Assembly (NCBI GenBank): GCA_002451175.1
Contig: DKBI01000106.1
Coordinates: forward strand, 48,203 to 64,639
Direction: 5' to 3'
DNA: 16,437 nucleotides
Source: Betaproteobacteria bacterium UBA6904
Lineage (GTDB): Bacteria; Pseudomonadota; Gammaproteobacteria; Burkholderiales; SG8-39
A model generated the notes under the pieces. That model made no database searches. It saw nothing but the letters and a program-made list of their open reading frames with translations, and was not told where the DNA came from. The translations under genes were made by a program, and so were the position numbers. This document shows, piece after piece, positions 6,786 to 12,414 of the stretch (position 1 is its first letter; the number at the start of each line of letters is the position of its first letter).

Positions 6786-7850
6786 TCAGGTGGCGTGTTC
6801 GAAATCCAGCACGATGCGACCGAGAACGTTTCCGGCGCGCAACTCGTTGAGCACCGCGCCGACGTCCTTTGCCGGTCGCGTCGTGACGGGCATGGGCTTG
6901 AGCCTGCGTTTCTTCACCAACGCGACGAGCGCCTTCAGTTCCTGCAGGCTGCCGACATACGACCCCATGACAGCGACGGCGCGTTGCGCGATCGGCGGCA
7001 GAGGGAGCGTGACTTCGCCCCCGAACAGGCCGCACAGGATGTAGCGGCCGCCCTTGCGAAGGCTCGGATACGCCAGCGCATGTGTGGCGGGCATGCCGAC
7101 GAAATCGATCGCCGCGGCAAGGCTGCCGTCTGCCAGAGTCTGCAGTGCCGCTGCGGCGTTCTGCGTCCGGGTATCGAGGATTCGCGTCGCGCCAAGCCGC
7201 TTGGCCGCCGCAAGCCTCGAGGGCTCGATGTCGCAGGCGACGACGTTGCGCACGCCCTGGGCGCGCAGCAGCGACACCGCCACAAGCCCGAGCCCGCCGC
7301 AGCCGATCACCGCGACCCAGTCGCGGCGGTGCAGCGGCGGCAGCTTGCCGATCGCGCTGTAGGCCGTCAGCCCCGAGCAGGCGAGCGTCGCCGCGAAGCC
7401 GTCGTCGATGCCGCGCACGTCCAGCAGATAGCGCGGATGGGGCACCAGGAGGTGCGTCGCATAGGCGCCCGGCCTGAAGATGCCGACGAACCGTTGCTGC
7501 AGGCAGTAATTGTCGAGGCCGTCGCGGCACACGGCACAGGTTCCGCAGCCGATCCACGGATAGACCAGACGCTTCTGGCCGGGCCGGACGCCGCGGGCGC
7601 GCGGGCCGAGCGCCTCGACGACGCCCAGCGGCTCGTGACCCATGGTGAACGGCGGCACGCAGCCGCGATCCTTGACGTAGAAGCGCTTGCCGCCGCCGAG
7701 GTCGAAGTACCCGTCCCAGATGTGCAGATCCGTGTGGCACACGCCGGAGCGCGTGACGCGCACCAGGACTTCGGTTCCCTGCGGCCGCGGCGTGTCGCGG
7801 GCGACGCGCTGCAGCGGTTTGCCGTGCTCGACGATGTCGTAGGTAATCAT
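6786..7850 (-). CDS. Zinc-dependent alcohol dehydrogenase (medium-chain, NAD-type)
   Basis: The 354-residue product is a medium-chain dehydrogenase with intact metal sites. Catalytic zinc ligands are Cys38 (GVCHTDLH), His72-Glu73 (TMGHEP) and Cys158 (LACSG). The structural zinc site has four cysteines, 102, 105, 108 and 116 (CGTCAVCRDGLDNYC). The nucleotide-binding loop is VIGCGGLGL (181-189), and Asp207 at the end of the second strand (ACDIEP) favours NAD over NADP. An insertion about 45-66 (WDGYFDLGGGKRFYVKDRG) separates the first cysteine from GHE and marks a subgroup rather than classical horse-type enzyme. Its ATG forms an ATGA overlap with the MetY-like stop, so it is cotranslated with it. 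It would interconvert an alcohol and an aldehyde or ketone; the substrate is unknown, though position suggests a product of thiol or glutathione-adduct metabolism. Confidence 0.9.
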   Translation of the reverse strand: MITYDIVEHGKPLQRVARDTPRPQGTEVLVRVTRSGVCHTDLHIWDGYFDLGGGKRFYVKDRGCVPPFTMGHEPLGVVEALGPRARGVRPGQKRLVYPWIGCGTCAVCRDGLDNYCLQQRFVGIFRPGAYATHLLVPHPRYLLDVRGIDDGFAATLACSGLTAYSAIGKLPPLHRRDWVAVIGCGGLGLVAVSLLRAQGVRNVVACDIEPSRLAAAKRLGATRILDTRTQNAAAALQTLADGSLAAAIDFVGMPATHALAYPSLRKGGRYILCGLFGGEVTLPLPPIAQRAVAVMGSYVGSLQELKALVALVKKRRLKPMPVTTRPAKDVGAVLNELRAGNVLGRIVLDFEHAT

Positions 7851-9136
7851 GCCTTGGCCGACGCCTGAAGCGCCTGGTCGATGTCCCACAGGATGTCGTC
7901 GATCGATTCGATGCCGACCGACATGCGGATCATGTCCGGCGCGACGCCGGCCCTGCGCTGCTCTTCCTCGCTCATCTGGCGATGCGTCGTGGAGGCGGGA
8001 TGGATGATCAGCGTCTTCGCGTCGCCGATGTTCGCGAGATGACTCATGAACTGCGCGGCCTCGATGAAGCGCTCGCCGGCCCTGGCGCCGCCCCTGACGC
8101 CGAAATTGAGCAGCCCGGAGGCGCCTTTCGGCAGGTACTTGCTCGCCAGCGCGTGGTACCGGCTGCCGGGCAGTCCCGGATAGTTGACGAAGGTCACGCG
8201 CGGGTGATCGGCGAGAAAGCGCGCCACGGCCAGGGCATTCGCGCAATGACGATCCATGCGCACCGGCAGCGTCTCCACGCCCTGCAGCAGGAGCCAGGCA
8301 TTCATCGGCGACAGCGCCGGTCCGAAGGTACGCATCGTCTCCATGCGCGCCTTCATCGTGAAACCGAAGTCGCCGAACGTCTCGAAGAAGACGACGCCGT
8401 GGTAGCCGGGGGAGGGCGTCGTGAACTCGGGAAACCTCCCGTTGCCCCAGTTGAAGCGGCCCGCCTCGACGATCACGCCGCCCATGGTGGTGCCGTGCCC
8501 GCCCAGGTACTTGGTCGCCGAATGCAGGACGATGTCCGCGCCCCAATCGAGCGGCCGGCACAGGTACGGCGAGGGCACCGTGTTGTCGAGCACCAGCGGA
8601 ACGCCGGCATCGCGCGCAATCGCGGCGAGCGCCTCGATGTCCACGATATTGATGAGCGGATTGCCCAGCGTTTCGGCGTACAGCAGCTTCGTGTTCGGCC
8701 GCAGGGCGCGGCGGAAATTCGCCGGGTCGTCGGGATCGACGAAGGTGGTCTCCACGCCGAGCTTTTGCAGATTGACGCCGAGCAGCGTGTGCGTGCCCCC
8801 GTACAGCGTCGAGGCGGAGACGATGTGGTCGCCGCTCTTCGCCAGCGTCAGCAGCGCCGTCGCCTCGGCCGCCTGACCCGTGGCGCAGGCGAGCGCCGCG
8901 CGGCCGTTCTCGAGCGCCGCCACGCGCTCCTCGAGCACCGCGACCGTCGGGTTCGAGATGCGGGAATAGACGTTGCCGAAGGTCTGCAGATTGAACAGGC
9001 TCGCGGCGTGGTCCGCGGAATCGAAGACGAACGAGGTCGTCTGGTAGATCGGTGCGGCGCGCGCCCCGGTCGCCGGGTCCGGGATCTGGCCGGCGTGCAG
9101 ACAAAGCGTTTCAATGCCGAAGGCGCGATCGGGCAT
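7847..9136 (-). CDS. metY: O-acetylhomoserine aminocarboxypropyltransferase (sulfhydrylase), MetY-like
   Basis: The 429-residue product is a Cys/Met-metabolism PLP enzyme of fold type I. Its length fits O-acetylhomoserine sulfhydrylase (about 420-435) better than cystathionine synthase (about 390). Motifs are FGNVYSRISNPT (53-64, cofactor and subunit contacts), Tyr112 in STLYGGT stacking on PLP, Asp184 in LVLDNT binding the pyridine nitrogen, Lys209 in SATKYLGGHG forming the Schiff base, and IIHPASTTHRQM (377-388). The family joins O-acetylhomoserine with sulfide or methanethiol to give homocysteine or methionine; relatives catalyse lyase reactions. Usual LDNTxATPYL reads LDNTVPSPYL here, a mild variation. 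No strong ribosome site precedes the ATG, but the upstream stop is only nine bases away. Operon partners are a CoA-binding protein upstream and alcohol dehydrogenase, GGT-like and GST genes downstream. Confidence 0.9.
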   Translation of the reverse strand: MPDRAFGIETLCLHAGQIPDPATGARAAPIYQTTSFVFDSADHAASLFNLQTFGNVYSRISNPTVAVLEERVAALENGRAALACATGQAAEATALLTLAKSGDHIVSASTLYGGTHTLLGVNLQKLGVETTFVDPDDPANFRRALRPNTKLLYAETLGNPLINIVDIEALAAIARDAGVPLVLDNTVPSPYLCRPLDWGADIVLHSATKYLGGHGTTMGGVIVEAGRFNWGNGRFPEFTTPSPGYHGVVFFETFGDFGFTMKARMETMRTFGPALSPMNAWLLLQGVETLPVRMDRHCANALAVARFLADHPRVTFVNYPGLPGSRYHALASKYLPKGASGLLNFGVRGGARAGERFIEAAQFMSHLANIGDAKTLIIHPASTTHRQMSEEEQRRAGVAPDMIRMSVGIESIDDILWDIDQALQASAKA

Positions 9137-9145
9137 CGGAACGGC

Positions 9146-9622
9146 TCAGTAGGCGAGCCCGCGCGGCCGCCTGGCAGACACGACCCGGGTGTTGACGCCG
9201 ACCCAGTTCAGCCCGCCGAACAGGCGGCCATGCTCGATCTTCACGCAGCGATCCATCACCGCATCGAGCCCGGCCGCGAGGGCGCGGTCCTGTGCCGCGC
9301 GGTTCTTCACGCCGATCTGCTGCCAGAGAACCTTGGCGCCGATCGCAATCGCATCTTCCGCGATCGGCAGGACGTCCTCGGTCTTGCGGAAAACGTCCAC
9401 GATGCCGACCGGCGTCGGAATGTCCCGCAGGCTCGCGTAGCAGGGCTCGCCCAGCAGCGGCTGCCCGGCGTACCGGGGGTTGACCGGAACGATGCGATAA
9501 CCGTGCTCTTGCATGTACTTTGCGGCGAAGTAGCTCGGGCGATGCCAGTCCGCCGAGAGGCCCACGACCGCGATCACGCGGTTTTCGCCGAGGATGCGCC
9601 GCAGCGTGTTGATGTCATCCAT
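9146..9622 (-). CDS. CoA-binding domain protein (YccU-like, PF13380)
   Basis: The 158-residue protein is a single Rossmann-type CoA_binding_2 domain. It has a glycine-containing first loop VIAVVGLSADWHRPSY (16-31), a second strand YRIVPVNPRY (42-51), VDVFRK (75-80), the conserved LWQQIGV (99-105) and the C-terminal MDRCVKIEHGRL (123-134). Proteins of this family bind CoA or a related nucleotide; their biological role is not established. It is the first gene of the five-gene minus-strand operon and ends nine bases before the MetY-like start. I recall this pairing with O-acetylhomoserine sulfhydrylase in other betaproteobacteria, which hints at a role in sulfur amino-acid metabolism, but that is inference. 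The ATG at 9622 has only a weak Shine-Dalgarno, and a TATAGT lies just upstream. Confidence 0.88.
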   Translation of the reverse strand: MDDINTLRRILGENRVIAVVGLSADWHRPSYFAAKYMQEHGYRIVPVNPRYAGQPLLGEPCYASLRDIPTPVGIVDVFRKTEDVLPIAEDAIAIGAKVLWQQIGVKNRAAQDRALAAGLDAVMDRCVKIEHGRLFGGLNWVGVNTRVVSARRPRGLAY

Positions 9623-9630
9623 GGCGCTTG

Positions 9631-9636
9631 ACTATA
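9631..9636 (-). promoter_or_regulatory. Candidate -10 box for the CoA-binding/metY operon
   Basis: On the minus strand TATAGT, five of six consensus bases, ends nine bases before the ATG at 9622. Transcription from it would begin within a few bases of the start codon and give an almost leaderless message, which would fit the weak Shine-Dalgarno there. No good -35 lies 16-18 bases upstream. An alternative minus-strand -10, TATAGG, lies at 9661-9666 and would leave a leader of about 30 bases containing GAGG. Confidence 0.35.
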
Positions 9637-9663
9637 CCTCACGGCCGGGCGGACGACGGACCC

Positions 9664-9669
9664 TATAAT
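9664..9669 (+). promoter_or_regulatory. Perfect TATAAT -10 box for the esterase/ThDP-enzyme operon
   Basis: TATAAT is an exact consensus -10 in otherwise GC-rich DNA, inside the 118-base divergent gap (9623-9740) and about 70 bases before the GTG start of the esterase gene. At 16-18 bases upstream there is no recognisable -35; TTGACT at 9628-9633 is too far (30-base spacer). An activator-dependent promoter is therefore possible. Location and consensus make it the best promoter candidate in the window. Confidence 0.5.
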
Positions 9670-9729
9670 CACCGCATAGCGAACGAGGGTGGCATGGCCA
9701 ACGCATGGGCGGCACCGCGCGCCGGTCGG

Positions 9730-9734
9730 AAGGA
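9730..9734 (+). promoter_or_regulatory. Shine-Dalgarno deciding the GTG start of the esterase
   Basis: AAGGA within GGAAGGAAA (9728-9736) stands six bases before GTG at 9741. The in-frame ATG at 9705, 12 codons upstream, has no such site, so 9741 is chosen. Confidence 0.7.
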
Positions 9735-9740
9735 AACGAC

Positions 9741-10688
9741 GTGAGTGCGCCGCATCCGCAGGTACTCCAGCTACTGGAGCGCGCAGCACGTTCCCCGCTG
9801 CCGCTGTATCACACGGTGCCGCCGCACGTGGCCCGGCGCCTGTATCGCGACACGCGCGCGGTCCTCGCGCCGCCGCCTCCCGAGGTGGGCACCGTGAGGC
9901 TCCGCGTGGTGGACGGGCGCGTGGCGCTGCGCGAGTACCGCCCGCCCGGCATCCCGGAGAATGAGGCGCTGCCTGCGCTGGTCTATCTGCACGGCGGCGG
10001 CTGGACGATCGGCGACCTGGATACGCACGACGTGCTCTGCCGGCAACTGGCCCGAGGCGCGGCCTGCACCGTCTTCTCGGTGGAGTACCGCGTCGCCCCG
10101 GAGGATCCGTTTCCCGCGGCGGTCGAGGACGCGGTCGCCGCCACGCGATGGATTGCGGCGCAGGCGGCAAAGCTGCATATCGACCCGGCGCGCATCGCGG
10201 TGGGCGGCGACAGCGCAGGCGGAAATCTGGCGACCGTGGTCGCCCTGGATGCGCGCGACCAGGGCGGTCCGGCCCTGTGCTTCCAACTGCTGATCTATCC
10301 GGCGACCGACCAACGCTGCGGCTTTCCGTCGCACGCGAGCAACGGCGAAGGCTACCTGCTGACGCGCGAGTCGATCGAGTATTTTCGCGGGCACTATCTG
10401 CCGCGCGCCGAGGACTGGACGGATTGGCGGGCGTCGCCGCTGCTCGCGCAGACCCTGGAGGGCCTGCCGCCCGCCTTCGTGCTGACCGCAGGATTTGATC
10501 CGTTGCTGGACGAGGGCCGCGCGTACGCGGCGCGCCTTGCGAAGGAGAACGTTCAAGTGGCCTATCGAGAATTTGCCGACATGATTCACGGCTTCATTCT
10601 TTTCGGCGGCGTGGTCGAGACGGCGAACGAGGCCGTGGCCGAATGCTGCGCGCGGCTGCGCGATGCGTTCGGCCGGGGGGCGCCGTGA
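9741..10688 (+). CDS. Alpha/beta-hydrolase of the hormone-sensitive lipase (HSL, acetyl-esterase) family
   Basis: From the GTG at 9741 the product is 315 residues, the normal size for bacterial HSL esterases. The diagnostic motifs are all present: HGGGW (84-88) forming the oxyanion hole, GDSAGG with nucleophile Ser158, Asp253 in GFDPLLDEG and His283 in DMIHGF, a complete triad. The N-terminal cap helices (about 1-45) are retained and no signal peptide is visible, so it is cytoplasmic. The family hydrolyses short-chain carboxylic esters. Its stop TGA overlaps the GTG start of the downstream thiamine-diphosphate enzyme, so the two are translationally coupled and probably act on the same compound class. 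Transcription probably starts from the TATAAT at 9664. Starting at 9705 would add 12 residues with no visible function. Confidence 0.9.
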   Translation: MSAPHPQVLQLLERAARSPLPLYHTVPPHVARRLYRDTRAVLAPPPPEVGTVRLRVVDGRVALREYRPPGIPENEALPALVYLHGGGWTIGDLDTHDVLCRQLARGAACTVFSVEYRVAPEDPFPAAVEDAVAATRWIAAQAAKLHIDPARIAVGGDSAGGNLATVVALDARDQGGPALCFQLLIYPATDQRCGFPSHASNGEGYLLTRESIEYFRGHYLPRAEDWTDWRASPLLAQTLEGLPPAFVLTAGFDPLLDEGRAYAARLAKENVQVAYREFADMIHGFILFGGVVETANEAVAECCARLRDAFGRGAP

Positions 10689-12364
10689 GCGCGTCGCCGG
10701 GCCGACGCCACGGCGGCAGGCTGCTGGCGGATGCGCTCGTCGCGCAGGGCGTGAGGCTCGCTTTTGGCGTTCCGGGCGAGAGCTATCTGCCGGTGCTCGA
10801 CGGACTGCACGACGTTCGCGACCGGCTGCAATTCGTCATCTGCAGGCAGGAGGGCGGCGCCGCCTACATGGCGGAGGCCTGCGCCAAGCTGAGCGGCGAA
10901 CCCGGCGTCCTGTTCGTCACCCGCGGGCCCGGCGCAACCAACGGATCGGTCGGCGTGCATACCGCGATGCAGGATTCGTCGCCGATGGTGATTTTCGTCG
11001 GGCAGGTGGGCACCGACATGCTGGAGCGCGAGGCGTTCCAGGAAATCGACTACCGACGCATGTATGGCCCGCTGACGAAATGGGTCGGTCAGATCGACCG
11101 CGTGGAGCGCATTCCGGAATACGTGAGCCACGCTTTCCACACGGCGATGGCGGGGCGCCCGGGCCCCGTGCTGCTGGCCCTTCCCGAGGACATGCTCTAC
11201 GAGGAGGCCGCGGTCGCCGACACGCCGCGCTACCGGGTCGCACGGGGGGCGCCTGCGGCGCGCGATCTGGCGGAGTTGGAGCACCTGCTGGCCGACGCGC
11301 AGCGTCCGCTCGTCGTGGTCGGGGGCGGCGGCTGGGACCCCGAGGCGCTCGCTGGCGTACAGGCCTGGGTGCAGGGCGCGGGTCTGCCCGTGGCGTGCTC
11401 GTTTCGCCGGCAGGATTACATCGACAATCGCAGCCCCTGGTACGTGGGCGACGTCGGCATCGGGATCAATCCAAAGCTGGCGCAGCGCGTCAAGGATGCG
11501 GATCTCCTGCTGGTGATCGGCGCGCGCCTGGGCGAGATCACGACCAGCGGGTACACGCTGTTGGAGGCGCCGGTGCCGCGGCAGCGGCTCGTGCACGTTC
11601 ACGCAGGCGCGGAAGAGCTGGGGCGCGTGTACGTGCCCCGCCTGCCGATCAATTCGGGCATGGCACAGTTCGCCGCCGCCCTGTCGTCGCTGCGTGTCGA
11701 TGGCCACCGATGGGCGGCATGGGCCCGAGAGGCGCGAGCGGACTACGAGGCTTGGGCGAGCCCCAGGCCCATGCCCGGGGCCGTGCAACTCGGCGACATT
11801 GCCTCATGGCTTTCGGAAAATTTGCCGGAGGATGCCATCGTCACCAATGGGGCCGGCAATTTTGCGGTCTGGCTCAACCGGCATTTCCGCTACAAGCGTG
11901 CCCGCACGCAGCTGGCGCCGACGAGCGGGTCGATGGGCTACAGCGTGCCCTCCGCAGTCGGTGCGTCGATTGCGCATCCAGGCCGCGTCGTCGTTTCCTG
12001 GGCGGGTGACGGCGATTTCCTCATGAACGGCCAGGAACTGGCCACGGCGGCCCAGTACGGCGCAAAGCCGATCGTCATCGTGGTGAACAACGGCATGTTC
12101 GGCACGATCCGCATGCACCAGGAACGCGAGTTTCCGGAACGGGTGACCGGCACGGAGCTGAGAAATCCGGACTTTGCCGCCTACGCGCGCGCCTTCGGCG
12201 GCCACGGCGAGCGCGTTGACGAAACGGCGGGATTTGCGCCCGCATTCGAGCGCGCGCGGGCCTCCGGCACGTTCGCGGTGATCGAAGTGCGCATCGATCC
12301 GGAAGCGATCACCCCGAATACGACCCTGGCGGCGATTCGCAGGAATGCATTGGCGTCCCGGTGA
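10685..12364 (+). CDS. Thiamine-diphosphate-dependent enzyme (acetolactate synthase/benzoylformate decarboxylase-like)
   Basis: The 559-residue protein has the three-domain order of the pyruvate-decarboxylase/acetolactate-synthase superfamily. The N-terminal pyrimidine-binding domain (about 10-175) holds Glu56 in CRQEGGAAYMAEA, which activates the ThDP ring, and FVTRGPGATN (77-86). The central domain (about 195-335) has VVGGGGW and LLVIGARLGE. The C-terminal ThDP-binding domain (about 365-540) has the metal motif from GDGDFLMNGQE (441-451) to VVNNG (466-470). SGSMGYSVPSAVGAS (414-428) is the usual substrate/cofactor loop. Members decarboxylate or ligate 2-oxoacids, or cleave acyl-CoAs; I cannot name the substrate. 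There is no acetolactate synthase small subunit next to it, arguing against a housekeeping IlvB role. The GTG at 10685 overlapping the esterase stop is chosen over an in-frame ATG at 10643 inside the esterase gene. Confidence 0.88.
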   Translation: MSASPGRRHGGRLLADALVAQGVRLAFGVPGESYLPVLDGLHDVRDRLQFVICRQEGGAAYMAEACAKLSGEPGVLFVTRGPGATNGSVGVHTAMQDSSPMVIFVGQVGTDMLEREAFQEIDYRRMYGPLTKWVGQIDRVERIPEYVSHAFHTAMAGRPGPVLLALPEDMLYEEAAVADTPRYRVARGAPAARDLAELEHLLADAQRPLVVVGGGGWDPEALAGVQAWVQGAGLPVACSFRRQDYIDNRSPWYVGDVGIGINPKLAQRVKDADLLLVIGARLGEITTSGYTLLEAPVPRQRLVHVHAGAEELGRVYVPRLPINSGMAQFAAALSSLRVDGHRWAAWAREARADYEAWASPRPMPGAVQLGDIASWLSENLPEDAIVTNGAGNFAVWLNRHFRYKRARTQLAPTSGSMGYSVPSAVGASIAHPGRVVVSWAGDGDFLMNGQELATAAQYGAKPIVIVVNNGMFGTIRMHQEREFPERVTGTELRNPDFAAYARAFGGHGERVDETAGFAPAFERARASGTFAVIEVRIDPEAITPNTTLAAIRRNALASR

Positions 12365-12384
12365 TCCGTCCTTCGCCAGACCCG

Positions 12385-12412
12385 TGACCGTGCGCTATCG
12401 CGCAATGCGTCA
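12385..12412. terminator. Imperfect hairpin in the convergent gap, possible bidirectional terminator
   Basis: In the 50-base gap between two converging genes, TGCGC-TATC-GCGCA (12391-12404) forms a five-base stem with a four-base loop. TGAC at 12385-12388 can pair with GTCA at 12409-12412 across an internal loop. Neither strand has a T-tract after the stem, so this is at best a weak intrinsic terminator. The call depends mainly on position. Confidence 0.25.
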
Positions 12413-12414
12413 GC

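Noticed and set aside
5179..7740. An N-terminal extension of the GST frame by about 850 codons, which would make a giant fusion protein
   Set aside because: Only the last 205 codons show a protein family; the rest is an out-of-frame reading of the GGT-like and dehydrogenase genes. A normal GST start lies at 5178.
5310..7868. A very long plus-strand open frame (852 codons) opposite the GGT-like, alcohol dehydrogenase and GST-side genes
   Set aside because: Its translation is Arg/Gly/Ala/His-rich with no family motif, while the minus strand carries full motif sets. It is the usual antisense shadow of GC-rich genes.
7851..9104. An in-frame extension upstream of the alcohol dehydrogenase
   Set aside because: It reads the MetY-like gene in the wrong frame; the dehydrogenase has its own ATG overlapping the MetY-like stop, and the family begins there.
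9705..9740. ATG at 9705 as start of the esterase
   Set aside because: No Shine-Dalgarno precedes it, whereas GTG at 9741 has AAGGA at ideal spacing; the extra 12 residues match nothing.
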